DNA of 64,000 bases from Mycolicibacterium arabiense (lineage in GTDB: Bacteria; Actinomycetota; Actinomycetes; Mycobacteriales; Mycobacteriaceae): the NCBI RefSeq assembly GCF_010731815.2, contig NZ_AP022593.1, positions 3,968,001-4,032,000 on the forward strand, read 5' to 3'. Of the stretch, positions 45,220-53,142 are shown piece after piece (the stretch's first letter is position 1; every line of letters starts with the position of its first letter). The notes beneath the pieces are model-generated. The model worked only from the letters and a program-made list of their open reading frames with translations. It was not told the DNA's origin and searched no databases. Made by a program: the position numbers and the translations under genes.

Positions 45220-46125
45220 ATGGCCGAGGCGGCGTTGCAGACCAGATCGAAGGCGGCGTCGCTCGCCATCGTCACACTCGCCTACGTCATCGCGATAGCG
45301 GTCGCCGCGGCCTGGCTGATCTGGGGCCCGACCACCGGCAAGTCGTGGCTCGACACCCTGGTCGCCGACCTGCTCGCCACGCTGGTGGTGTTCGCGTTCA
45401 GCCGGGCCTACCGCAACTCGAGCTTCTACGACGCGTACTGGAGCGTCATCCCACCGCTACTGCTCTTCTACTGGTGGAGCCAGGCAGGCCCGGGCGTCGA
45501 CGAGCTGCGGGCCGTGCTGGTGGCCACGGTCGTGGTGCTCTGGGCCGTGCGCCTGACCAGCAACTGGGTGTACGCCTTCCCTGGCCTGCATCACGAGGAC
45601 TGGCGCTACCCGATGTTCCGCGACCGGGCGGGCAAGTGGGAGTTCGCCGCCGACCTGGTCGCCATCCACGTCATCCCGACGCTGCAGGTGTTCCTCGGCA
45701 TGGTGCCGGTGTACGTCGCGGTGACCCGGCCCGGCGAGGGGATCGCGTGGCTCGCCGTCGTCGCGTTCGTCGTCGGCGTCGCGGCGGTGACACTCGAACT
45801 CGTCGCCGACGTCCAGATGCACCGCTTCGCGCGGGTGCGCAGGCCGGGCGAGGCGATGGACCGCGGACTGTGGTCGTGGTCGCGGCACCCGAACTACTTC
45901 GGCGAGTTCGGGTTCTGGTTCGCCCTCGGCCTGTTCGGCGTGGCCGCAGCGCCCGCCGACGCGTGGTGGCTGATGGCCGGTGCGGCCGTGATGCTCGCAC
46001 TCTTCCTCGGCGCCAGCATCCCGATGATGGAGGAACGCAGCCTGCAGCGCCGCCCCGAGTACCAGCAGGTCATCGACCGGGTGTCCAAGTTCGTGCCCCG
46101 GCCACCCAAGCGCAGCGCGTCGTGA
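45220..46125 (+). CDS. DUF1295 membrane protein (steroid-reductase-like)
   Basis: A 301-residue integral membrane protein with about eight helices. The C-terminal RGLWSWSRHPNYFGEFGFWF motif is the signature of DUF1295, related to steroid 5-alpha-reductase and isoprenylcysteine methyltransferases. GGAGGGG precedes the ATG. Its stop overlaps the start of a FAD/NAD(P) oxidoreductase (GTGA), which suggests that this membrane reductase receives electrons from the coupled flavoprotein; this is inference. Confidence 0.82.
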   Translation: MAEAALQTRSKAASLAIVTLAYVIAIAVAAAWLIWGPTTGKSWLDTLVADLLATLVVFAFSRAYRNSSFYDAYWSVIPPLLLFYWWSQAGPGVDELRAVLVATVVVLWAVRLTSNWVYAFPGLHHEDWRYPMFRDRAGKWEFAADLVAIHVIPTLQVFLGMVPVYVAVTRPGEGIAWLAVVAFVVGVAAVTLELVADVQMHRFARVRRPGEAMDRGLWSWSRHPNYFGEFGFWFALGLFGVAAAPADAWWLMAGAAVMLALFLGASIPMMEERSLQRRPEYQQVIDRVSKFVPRPPKRSAS

Positions 46126-47243
46126 AGCGCATCGTCATCGCGGGTCTCGGCGACAGCGGCGTGCTGACCGCGATCAAGCTCGCCAAGCGGCCCGACGTCG
46201 ACGTCGTCGGCATCTCGGCCAAGCCGGGACTGGTCAGCGGGCAGGAACTCGGCTGGCGGATCAGCAGACCCGATCACTGGGCGCAGCACAACTGGATCGC
46301 ATTCGACCGGTTCCGTGGACTCGATCGGGTGCGTACCGTGCACGGCACCCTCACCGGCGCCGACCTCGACGCCCGCACGGTGTCGGTGCGGACGGCCCAC
46401 GGGGACACGGCGGCCGTCGGCTACGACGCGCTGGTGATTTCCACGGGTGTCACGAACGGGTTCTGGCGGCAGCCGACCCTGCAGTCGCACACCGAGATCG
46501 GCGCCGACCTGCACGCCGCGCACGACCGGTTGGCCGCCTCGGCGTCGGTGATCGTCGTCGGCGGTGGTGCGGCCGCGGTCAGCAGTGCCGCGAACATCGC
46601 GCGGACCTGGCCCGCCAAGCGCGTCGAGCTGTACTTCCCAGGCGACCGCGCGCTGACCCAGTACCACCCGCGGACGTGGTCTCGGATCGAGCGCAGACTC
46701 CGCGACGCAGGCGTGACACTGCGCCCCGGGCACCGCGCCATCCTGCCCGACGACTTCACCGGCGACGAGATCACCACCGGGCCGGTGCGGTGGAGCACCG
46801 GCCAACCCGAGTCCGCCGCCGACGCCGTGCTGTGGACCATCGGCAGGGTCCGCCCCAACACCGCGTGGCTGCCGCCCGAATTGCTCGACGACGACGGCTT
46901 CGTCCGCGTGACGCCCGAACTCCAAGTGCCCGGCCACCGCGGCGTGTTCGCGCTGGGGGACGTCGCCGCGACCGACCCGCAGCGCAGCTCGGCCCGCAAC
47001 CGGGCCGACGGGCTGCTCGCGGACAACCTGCTCGCGTACTTCGAGGGCCGCCCGCTGCGCTCCTACCGCCCGCCGAACTCCAGGTGGGGATCGATCATCG
47101 GCATCCAGCGCGACGGGCTCGAGGTGTTCGCGCCGAACGGCCGCGCGTTCCGGTTCCCGGCATGGTCGTTCGAGCGCGTGCTCATGCCAGTGATCGTGCG
47201 GCGCGGAATCTACCGCGGCGTGCGGGACGCGACGCCGCGTTAG
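46122..47243 (+). CDS. FAD/NAD(P)-dependent oxidoreductase (NDH-2-like)
   Basis: A 373-residue pyridine nucleotide-disulfide-fold oxidoreductase. KRIVIAGLGDSGVLTAIKLA holds the FAD motif, ASVIVVGGGAAAVSSAANIA the NAD(P) motif, and GVFALGDVAATD the second FAD contact. There is no CxxC redox pair, so it is not a disulfide reductase; type II NADH dehydrogenase-like transfer to a membrane acceptor is more likely. It starts at a GTG overlapping the DUF1295 stop codon, so the two are tightly coupled. Confidence 0.8.
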   Translation: MKRIVIAGLGDSGVLTAIKLAKRPDVDVVGISAKPGLVSGQELGWRISRPDHWAQHNWIAFDRFRGLDRVRTVHGTLTGADLDARTVSVRTAHGDTAAVGYDALVISTGVTNGFWRQPTLQSHTEIGADLHAAHDRLAASASVIVVGGGAAAVSSAANIARTWPAKRVELYFPGDRALTQYHPRTWSRIERRLRDAGVTLRPGHRAILPDDFTGDEITTGPVRWSTGQPESAADAVLWTIGRVRPNTAWLPPELLDDDGFVRVTPELQVPGHRGVFALGDVAATDPQRSSARNRADGLLADNLLAYFEGRPLRSYRPPNSRWGSIIGIQRDGLEVFAPNGRAFRFPAWSFERVLMPVIVRRGIYRGVRDATPR

Positions 47244-47315
47244 CCAAGTCGCGAACCAGCACAACGACGTGGCCGGTCGTCGGTATTGTCATTGCGTTCA
47301 CCCGTCCACCCCCAC

Positions 47316-48518
47316 ATGCGTCGGAAGCCCGTGCTCAAACCTGAATTCGACCCAGCTGCTCCTGGTCAGCAGCTGTCCGTTCTGTTGGTCGAGGACGACA
47401 GGGCAGACGCGATCCTCGTCGAGGAATTGATCGCGGACACGAACGCGGACATCGCCGTGGTGTGGGCGCCGTCGATGGCCGACGCCGAGCGCGAACTCGC
47501 CAGGGCGCGGCCGGATTGCGTGCTGCTGGACCTCAACCTGCCCGACGCCAACGGCATCAGTGCGCTGGACCGCATCGCCAAGCGCGACGACCACGTTCCG
47601 GTCGTCGTGCTGACCGGCCTGTTCGACGAGCACTTCGGGGTGTCGGCAGTCGCGTCGGGCGCCCAGGACTACCTGGTCAAGGGTCGCGTCGAGCCGGAGA
47701 TGCTGCGCCGCGCCCTGCTGTACGCGATCGAACGCAAGCGCGCAGAACTCACCGCCGTCGCCTTGCGCGCCAGCCAGCTCACCGCACTGGAGAACGCCCG
47801 GTTGGCGCGCGGGCTGCTGCCGACGCCGCTGCTGCACGAGAACCCGGGCGTCGAGATCGAGGCCCAGTACCGCCCGAGCCACCAGAACGCCCTGCTGGGC
47901 GGCGACTTCTACGACTTCGTTCAGACCCCGGACCGCACGGTCCACGTCATGGTCGGCGACGTGGCGGGGCACGGCCCGGATGCCGCCGCGCTGGGGGTGG
48001 CCCTGCGCATCGGGTGGCGGGCGCTGACGTTCGCCGGCCTGCGCGGCAACGAGCGCATGCGCCAACTGGAACGGATCCTGCGCGCCGAGAGCCCGGTGAG
48101 CAGCGGTGTGTTCGCGACGGTGCTCAGCGTCGCGCTCGCGCCTGACGGGCACTTCACCGTCGTGCGGGCCGGCCACCCCGGGATGCTGCTGCACGGACCC
48201 TCGACGGTCGACTGGTTGGAGCCGCCCGCAGGCCCCGCGCTCGGCCTCAACGGACAGAACTGGCCGCTGAGCGAGCTGGAGCTGCCGCAGGGGTACGGCC
48301 TGGTGCTGCTCACCGACGGCATCTTCGAGGGCCACGCCGGCCGCGGCAACGAGCGCCTCGGCGAGGAGGGACTCCTGGAACTCGCCCGGTCGGTGGCCGA
48401 CCTGCCGGGAGAGCAGTTCGTGAAGGCGATCATCGACGGTGCGGGCGAACGCGCGCAGGCGCACGGTGGACTGTCCGACGACATCGCCGTCGTGCGGGTG
48501 GAGCGGACCGGGACATGA
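47316..48518 (+). CDS. Receiver-PP2C (RsbU/SpoIIE-type) fused response regulator
   Basis: A 400-residue signalling protein: a receiver domain (about 15-135) with acidic pocket VEDDRAD and phosphoacceptor Asp72 in LLDLNLPDANG, then a short linker coiled coil and a SpoIIE/RsbU-type PP2C phosphatase (about 165-395) with GGDFYDF, GDVAGHGPDAA, LTDGIFEG and DDIAVV, which together hold the Mn/Mg ions. Phosphorylation of Asp72 by the neighbouring kinase would control dephosphorylation of an anti-sigma antagonist, as in partner-switching; no such antagonist lies in the window. The ATG at 47316 is chosen from several nearby starts. It overlaps the kinase gene by four bases (ATGA). Confidence 0.87.
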   Translation: MRRKPVLKPEFDPAAPGQQLSVLLVEDDRADAILVEELIADTNADIAVVWAPSMADAERELARARPDCVLLDLNLPDANGISALDRIAKRDDHVPVVVLTGLFDEHFGVSAVASGAQDYLVKGRVEPEMLRRALLYAIERKRAELTAVALRASQLTALENARLARGLLPTPLLHENPGVEIEAQYRPSHQNALLGGDFYDFVQTPDRTVHVMVGDVAGHGPDAAALGVALRIGWRALTFAGLRGNERMRQLERILRAESPVSSGVFATVLSVALAPDGHFTVVRAGHPGMLLHGPSTVDWLEPPAGPALGLNGQNWPLSELELPQGYGLVLLTDGIFEGHAGRGNERLGEEGLLELARSVADLPGEQFVKAIIDGAGERAQAHGGLSDDIAVVRVERTGT

Positions 48519-50146
48519 CGCAACCACCGAAGGAGCCCGGGACCAAGAGCCGCAAACTCACCGTCCAGGGCTGGCAGAACCTCGTCCTGTCCGCGATGGG
48601 CGTGGTCGTGCTCGCCGGTGCGATCACGGGCGGGCTGCTGGTCGACCGCACCGACGACGTGTCCCGCGACCTGATCGAGGACATTCAGCCCGCCCGCGTC
48701 GCGTCCTACCGCCTGCAGACCGCGCTGCGCGACCAGGAGACCGCCACCCGCGGGTACGCGATCACCGCCGACCGGCAGTTCCTGCAGCCGTACTACGACG
48801 GGCAGCAGGCCGAGGACGCCGCGGTCGAGGCGATGCGCGTGCGATTGGGCGATCGGCCCGACCTGATGGAGGATCTCGACGCCGTCGAAGCCGCTGCCGA
48901 CCAGTGGAGGGCGCGGTACGCCGAACCGCTGATCGCCAGCGTCGTGCCGCGGGCCGCAGCGCTGGTCGACCCCTCGGTGATCGAACGCGGGAAGGTCGAG
49001 TTCGACGACATCCGCCGACTCTTCGACGTCCAGTCGGCCAACCTGTTGACGACGCGTGACGACGCGGTTGCCGAACTCGACACCGTCAGGGACTGGCGCG
49101 ACAGGGTGCTGATCGCGATGATCGTCGCGTTCTTCGTCGCTGCCGTGCTGCTGGCCATCCTGGTGCGCAACGCGGTGACGCGCCCGTTGTCCTACCTCGC
49201 CGAGTCGTGCCGACGCATCACCCAGGGTGAGTTCGACAACAAGATCGTGCCGCGCGGGCCGAAGGACATCCGCGCCATCGCAACCGACGTCGAGGACATG
49301 CGGCAGCGGATCGTGTGGGAACTCGAGATCTCGCAGCAGGCCCGCGCCCTACTGGACGAGCAGACGGTCGAGCTGCGGCGTTCCAACGCCGAACTCGAGC
49401 AGTTCGCCTACGTCGCCTCCCACGACCTGCAGGAACCGTTGCGCAAGGTGGCCTCGTTCTGTCAGCTGATCGAGAAGCGCTACGGCGACCAACTCGACGA
49501 ACGCGGCGTCGAGTACATCCGGTTCGCCGTGGACGGCGCCAAGCGCATGCAGGTGCTGATCAACGACCTCCTGACGTTCTCCCGCGTCGGACGGCTGAAC
49601 TCCACGCAGGCCGACGTCGACCTCGGCGAGGCCATCGAGGCCGCCCGCGGCAACCTCACCACCTCGATCGAGGAGAGCGGCGCGGAACTCGTGCTGCCCG
49701 AGCGTGGACTTCCCGTCGTCACCGGCGACCCGACCCTGATGACGATGCTGTGGCAGAACCTGATCGGCAACGCCGTGAAGTTCCGCCGCGAGGGCATCGC
49801 ACCCCGGATCGTCGTGGAGTGCGAGCCCGCCGAGGACGGCTGGTATGCGTTCAGCGTCTCGGACAACGGCATCGGCATCGCCGACGAGTTCGTCGACAAG
49901 GTGTTCGTGATCTTCCAGCGGCTGCACGGACGCGACGCATACACGGGAACCGGCATCGGTCTGGCACTGTGTAAGAAGATCGTCGAGTATCACGGCGGCA
50001 CGATCTGGATCGACACCGACTACGCCGAGGGCACGCGGTTCCGTTTCACGTTGCCCGTGCCCGCCGCCAAGACCGGTGAGACCGACGAGGCCCTGGAGAA
50101 CACCGGCGCCGAGCCCGAGCCAGCCCTCGAAGGGACACGCAAATGA
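48515..50146 (+). CDS. CHASE3 sensor histidine kinase
   Basis: A 543-residue membrane kinase: TM1 about 23-43, an extracytoplasmic four-helix CHASE3 domain (about 45-190), TM2 about 195-216, HAMP (about 217-270), HisKA with phosphoacceptor His303 in VASHDLQEPLRK and a HATPase_c domain (about 395-510) with DNGIGI and GTGIGLAL. The Asp/Leu/Gln after the His is the phytochrome-like HisKA type. The C-terminal 25 residues are acidic and flexible. It overlaps both neighbours by 4 bases, so it should phosphorylate one or both receivers of the operon. The CHASE3 signal is unknown. Confidence 0.9.
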   Translation: MTQPPKEPGTKSRKLTVQGWQNLVLSAMGVVVLAGAITGGLLVDRTDDVSRDLIEDIQPARVASYRLQTALRDQETATRGYAITADRQFLQPYYDGQQAEDAAVEAMRVRLGDRPDLMEDLDAVEAAADQWRARYAEPLIASVVPRAAALVDPSVIERGKVEFDDIRRLFDVQSANLLTTRDDAVAELDTVRDWRDRVLIAMIVAFFVAAVLLAILVRNAVTRPLSYLAESCRRITQGEFDNKIVPRGPKDIRAIATDVEDMRQRIVWELEISQQARALLDEQTVELRRSNAELEQFAYVASHDLQEPLRKVASFCQLIEKRYGDQLDERGVEYIRFAVDGAKRMQVLINDLLTFSRVGRLNSTQADVDLGEAIEAARGNLTTSIEESGAELVLPERGLPVVTGDPTLMTMLWQNLIGNAVKFRREGIAPRIVVECEPAEDGWYAFSVSDNGIGIADEFVDKVFVIFQRLHGRDAYTGTGIGLALCKKIVEYHGGTIWIDTDYAEGTRFRFTLPVPAAKTGETDEALENTGAEPEPALEGTRK

Positions 50147-50583
50147 CCTCCTCTGCCCGACCCATCGACGTCCTCCTGGTCGAAGACGATCCCGGTGACG
50201 AGCTGATCACCCGAGAAGCCTTCGAGCACAACAAGATCAAGAACAACCTGCACGTCGCGCACGACGGCGAGGAGGGTCTGGACTTCCTCTACAAGCGCGG
50301 CGCCTACCCGGACGCCCCGCGGCCCGATCTGATCCTGCTCGACCTGAACCTGCCCAAGTACGACGGCAGGCAACTGCTCGAGCAGATCAAGTCCGACCCC
50401 GATCTGATGCACATCCCGGTCGTCGTGCTGACTACGTCGTCGGCCGAGGAGGACATCCTGCGCAGCTACAAGCTGCACGCCAACGCCTACGTCACCAAGC
50501 CCGTCGACCTCGACCAGTTCATGAGCGCGGTCCGGCAGATCGACGAGTTCTTCGTGCAGGTCGTGCGGCTTCCTCACTCCTGA
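50143..50583 (+). CDS. Single-domain response regulator (Rcp1-type)
   Basis: A 146-residue stand-alone receiver without output domain. Acidic residues are in LLVEDDPGDE, phosphoacceptor Asp67 in LILLDLNLPKYDG, Thr in VVVLTTSSAEED and Lys in YVTKPVD. The extended loop around LYKRGAYPDAPRPD is the mark of Rcp1-type receivers paired with phytochrome-like kinases. Start overlaps the kinase stop (ATGA). With no output domain it may act as phosphate sink or shuttle between kinase and the PP2C fusion. Confidence 0.9.
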   Translation: MTSSARPIDVLLVEDDPGDELITREAFEHNKIKNNLHVAHDGEEGLDFLYKRGAYPDAPRPDLILLDLNLPKYDGRQLLEQIKSDPDLMHIPVVVLTTSSAEEDILRSYKLHANAYVTKPVDLDQFMSAVRQIDEFFVQVVRLPHS

Positions 50584-50620
50584 CCCCCGGTCCGGTGTTT
50601 GTCGACCCGTCCGCCGGGAA

Positions 50621-50642
50621 CCCATTCGCCGACACGAATGGG
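50621..50642 (+). promoter_or_regulatory. Hairpin overlapping the ribosome binding site of the zinc-ribbon gene
   Basis: CCCATTCG and CGAATGGG form a perfect 8-bp inverted repeat around six bases. The right arm ends in the GGG that opens the Shine-Dalgarno GGGAGG of the gene at 50652, so in RNA the stem would hide part of the ribosome binding site. It lies 38 bases after the receiver stop codon, so a terminator role for the upstream operon is the alternative. Confidence 0.5.
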
Positions 50643-50651
50643 AGGGCTGAC

Positions 50652-50906
50652 ATGACTATCTGTGCCACCTGCGGGAACGACTACGACAAGGCGTTCACCG
50701 TCACCTGGCCGGACGGCCGCACGGCCGACTTCGACAGCGTGGAGTGCGCGGCGGCGCAACTAGCACCCGAGTGCGCGCACTGCGGTTGCCGGATCCTGGG
50801 TCACGGCATCGAGACCGAGGACGCCATCTTCTGCTGCGCTCACTGCGCGCGCAAGGACAGCAACGCCGACGTCAACGACCGTTATCCGGTGCCTGCGGGC
50901 GCCTGA
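50652..50906 (+). CDS. Metallothionein-like zinc-ribbon protein
   Basis: An 84-residue protein rich in Cys: CATCGNDYDKAF at the N-terminus, SVEC in the middle, CAHCGCRILGHG and CCAHC near the C-terminus, giving ten Cys and three His. NCBI-type annotation calls homologues prokaryotic metallothionein; a pair of treble-clef/zinc ribbon sites is more likely from the spacing. The ATG at 50652 is set by GGGAGG. It stands next to the zinc-limitation gene group with rpmE2 convergent 4 bases away, which fits a zinc-related role. Confidence 0.75.
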   Translation: MTICATCGNDYDKAFTVTWPDGRTADFDSVECAAAQLAPECAHCGCRILGHGIETEDAIFCCAHCARKDSNADVNDRYPVPAGA

Positions 50907-50909
50907 CGG

Positions 50910-51167
50910 TCAGCCGCGCGTTCCGTAGCGGCGGCGGAACTTCTCGACCTGCCCCGCGGAGTCGAGCACGCGTTGGCGTCCCGTCCAGAACGGGTGCGAG
51001 TCGGCGCTGACCTCGACCACGACCAGGGGGTAGGTCCGGATGCCGTCCGCGGTCTCCCACTCGATGGTGCGTGAACTCGTCACCGTCGAGCGGGTAAGGA
51101 ACGCGGTTCCGGTGTTCGAGTCCTGAAACACGACCGGGTGGTAGTCGGGGTGGACGCCTGGCTTCAT
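50910..51167 (-). CDS. rpmE2: Ribosomal protein L31, type B (zinc-independent)
   Basis: An 85-residue L31 type B: begins [18 protein letters not shown], has FLTRSTV and the [21 protein letters not shown] signature. It contains no Cys, so it lacks the zinc ribbon of type A L31 and can replace it when zinc is scarce. AAGGAG precedes the ATG, and its start overlaps the stop of the COG0523 gene (ATGA), so it belongs to the Zur-controlled transcript leftwards from 52.4 kb. Confidence 0.92.
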   Translation of the reverse strand: MKPGVHPDYHPVVFQDSNTGTAFLTRSTVTSSRTIEWETADGIRTYPLVVVEVSADSHPFWTGRQRVLDSAGQVEKFRRRYGTRG

Positions 51168-52378
51168 CGGGATTCTCCTTCTCCCGTGCCACGCACTGGC
51201 ACGTCGGTGGGTGTGCTGGGTTCGTGACCGCACGGGTCGGCGTGCCAGTCGCCGAAGGGGTCGCCGTACTGCGACCACTCCTTGGGGGCGGCCATCTCCT
51301 CGTCGGTGAGCAGCGCGGCGGCGAGCGCGCCGTGCACCTCGGCGGGTTCGGCGCCGCAGACCAGAACGGCCATCGACGTGTGCCGGTCGCCGAATTCGTC
51401 TTGCCACATCAGGTCTGCCATCGCGGCGCGTTCGGGGTCGGCGTAGGGACGCTCGCGGGCCGTCATCGCGGCGAGCCACTTGCCCGCCGAGCTGACCCGA
51501 AGGCCGCCCCCTGCGGACTCCAGCCACATCGCATGGTCCGGGCGGCTGGCCAGCCACAGCCGACCTCGCGTGCGGACGACGCCGTCGAGCAGTGCGTCCA
51601 CGGCGTCGTGCAGTCGGTGTGGGTGAAAGGGCCTGTCCGCGTTGAACTCCAGTAGGGATACGTCGCCGTCGGTGCGTAGCGAGGGCTGTCCCGCGAGCAG
51701 TGGGCCGTGTGGGTCGTCGCTGCGTCCGCGTCGAGCGTCGGGTTCGAGATGCGACAGACCCAGCTCGAGCCGGTCGACGCCGACGGTGATCCGAGCCCGT
51801 GGCGCAAGTCGGCGCAGCACGTCGAGTGTGCGCGGGTCCGGCGAGGTGAGCACCAGGGCGTCGGCGAACTCCGCCTGACCCACGACGACCTGTGCGACGG
51901 TCCGGCCGTCGGGCAGTTCGTCGTCCGACAGCGCCTGCGGCAGCCACGTCGTCGCGTCGACGCACGTGATCACGGCGGCGATCTCGACGTCCCTGGCGGC
52001 CGGGCCGTCGGTGAAGCCGGGTCCGACGCGGACGCGGACGTGGTTGATCGCCCAGGCGATGGGCTCCGGCTCGAGCCAGGGGCCGAGCCGGACGACGATG
52101 CGCCCGACGTCGGAGCGGCGATGCAGGACGCGCAGCAGGACCAGCAGGTCGTTGCGGACGGTGCAGGCCACGCAGCCGTGTGCCAGTTCGAGAATCGTTT
52201 CCGCCGTGGTGGTTCCGGTGCTCATGTTGCCGTGGTCCCGGGTGGTCACCGTGCGTCGGACGACGTGGCCGTCGAAACGGTGCTCGACGACGAGCGTGCC
52301 GGGTGTTCGCGTCAGCACCCGTGTCGCGGCCTCGGTGTCGCCCTGGCCGGCGACCAGCAGCAGTGGTGTGCGCACCAT
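51164..52378 (-). CDS. CobW/COG0523-like protein with degenerate P-loop (Mrf/Rv0106-like)
   Basis: A 404-residue protein related to CobW/COG0523 by overall pattern and a C-terminal CobW_C domain. Where GTPases read GxxGxGKT, it reads [13 protein letters not shown] with no Lys, and the metal motif CxCC is CVAC, so GTP hydrolysis and the standard metal site are doubtful. It resembles the mycobacterial protein called Mrf, which recruits the hibernation factor Mpy to zinc-depleted ribosomes; that name comes from memory of the M. smegmatis literature. The start at 52378 is preferred to 52402, since the latter is inside a Zur-like box. First gene of the leftward operon with rpmE2. Confidence 0.8.
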   Translation of the reverse strand: MVRTPLLLVAGQGDTEAATRVLTRTPGTLVVEHRFDGHVVRRTVTTRDHGNMSTGTTTAETILELAHGCVACTVRNDLLVLLRVLHRRSDVGRIVVRLGPWLEPEPIAWAINHVRVRVGPGFTDGPAARDVEIAAVITCVDATTWLPQALSDDELPDGRTVAQVVVGQAEFADALVLTSPDPRTLDVLRRLAPRARITVGVDRLELGLSHLEPDARRGRSDDPHGPLLAGQPSLRTDGDVSLLEFNADRPFHPHRLHDAVDALLDGVVRTRGRLWLASRPDHAMWLESAGGGLRVSSAGKWLAAMTARERPYADPERAAMADLMWQDEFGDRHTSMAVLVCGAEPAEVHGALAAALLTDEEMAAPKEWSQYGDPFGDWHADPCGHEPSTPTDVPVRGTGEGESR

Positions 52379-52387
52379 CCTCCATCC

Positions 52388-52405
52388 GACAATCATTTTC
52401 ATTAG
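52388..52405 (-). promoter_or_regulatory. Zur-like box upstream of the COG0523-rpmE2 operon
   Basis: Read on the minus strand it is TGAAAATGATTGTC flanked by CTAA, close to the actinobacterial Zur pattern TGAAAATNATTTTCA. It lies 10 bases upstream of the chosen start at 52378 and would cover the promoter. Zinc-loaded Zur is expected to repress. Confidence 0.7.
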
Positions 52406-52438
52406 GGCGCGGCCTACGCTACCCTCCGTTTCGACAGT

Positions 52439-52459
52439 TGTCGAAAATCGTTTTCAATA
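52439..52459 (+). promoter_or_regulatory. Zur-like box upstream of rpmB2-rpmG2-rpsR2
   Basis: The core GAAAATCGTTTTC is a perfect palindrome (apart from the centre) and the extended TTGAAAACGATTTTCGA on the minus strand fits the Zur pattern. It lies 17 bases upstream of the rpmB2 GTG, just before the Shine-Dalgarno GAAGGAGG. With the box at 52388 it frames the divergent promoters. Confidence 0.78.
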
Positions 52460-52475
52460 GCGAAGGAGGTGCACC

Positions 52476-52712
52476 GTGTCGACTACGTGCCAGATCACCG
52501 GTCGCACAGTCGGATTCGGGAACAACGTGTCCCACTCGCATCGGCGGACCAAGCGCACCTGGCGACCCAACATCCAGGTCAAGACGTACTACTTGCCCTC
52601 CGAGGGCAGGCGGGTGCGGCTGCGGGTGAGCGCCAAGGGCATCAAGGTCATCGACCGTGACGGCATCGAGGCCGTGGTCGCACGCCTGCGACGCGAAGGG
52701 CAGCGGATCTAG
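52476..52712 (+). CDS. rpmB2: Ribosomal protein L28, zinc-independent paralogue
   Basis: A 78-residue L28: [20 protein letters not shown] at the start, [10 protein letters not shown] and [21 protein letters not shown] later. It has only one Cys (residue 5), not the CxxC pairs of the zinc-binding form. GTG start with GAAGGAGGT upstream. It heads an operon of alternative ribosomal proteins behind a Zur-like box; its TAG overlaps the GTG of rpmG2 by one base. Confidence 0.93.
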   Translation: MSTTCQITGRTVGFGNNVSHSHRRTKRTWRPNIQVKTYYLPSEGRRVRLRVSAKGIKVIDRDGIEAVVARLRREGQRI

Positions 52713-52879
52713 TGGCCAGCCGTACCGACATCCGGCCGGTGGTCAAGCTCAAGTCGACCGCGGGCACCGGATACACCTACGTCACCAGGAAGAACCGGCG
52801 CAACGACCCGGACCGGCTCGTGCTCCGCAAGTACGACCCCGTCCTGCGCCGCCACGTCGACTTCAGGGAGGAGCGCTGA
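52712..52879 (+). CDS. rpmG2: Ribosomal protein L33, zinc-independent paralogue
   Basis: A 55-residue L33 with no Cys: [20 protein letters not shown], then [20 protein letters not shown]. The zinc-binding L33 has two CxxC pairs; their absence identifies the zinc-free form. GTG at 52712 overlaps the rpmB2 stop by one base, and the TGA overlaps the rpsR2 ATG (TGATG). Confidence 0.92.
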   Translation: MASRTDIRPVVKLKSTAGTGYTYVTRKNRRNDPDRLVLRKYDPVLRRHVDFREER

Positions 52880-53142
52880 TGGCCAAGGCCAGGAAGCCGA
52901 CGGCGCGCCGCGACGCACGCGACGGCAAGCCGCCACGGCGCAACATGCTCGCCGGCCTCGGCATCGAGATCGTCGACTACAAGGACACCGGCACGCTGCG
53001 GCAGTTCATCTCCGATCGCGGAAAGATCCGCTCCCGCAACGTCACCGGGCTCACCGTGCAGCAGCAGCGCCAGGTCGCCAACGCGATCAAGAACGCCCGT
53101 GAGATGGCCCTGCTCCCGTACCCCGCGGGCCGGCCGCGATGA
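52879..53142 (+). CDS. rpsR2: Ribosomal protein S18, zinc-independent paralogue
   Basis: An 87-residue S18 with an N-terminal basic stretch and the family core [20 protein letters not shown], then [20 protein letters not shown] and REMALLPY. It lacks the Cys residues of the zinc-binding form. ATG overlaps the rpmG2 stop. In M. tuberculosis and M. smegmatis rpsN2 (S14) sits between rpmG and rpsR in this operon; here the two are joined directly and no S14 remnant is visible. Confidence 0.93.
   Translation: MAKARKPTARRDARDGKPPRRNMLAGLGIEIVDYKDTGTLRQFISDRGKIRSRNVTGLTVQQQRQVANAIKNAREMALLPYPAGRPR

Noticed and set aside
52379..52402. Start of the degenerate COG0523 gene at ATG 52402
   Set aside because: That codon lies within the Zur-like box. 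The ATG at 52378 starts directly at the first strand [11 protein letters not shown].
52712..52900. Possible rpsN2 (S14) remnant between rpmG2 and rpsR2
   Set aside because: rpmG2 and rpsR2 overlap as TGATG; there is no sequence left that could encode S14.
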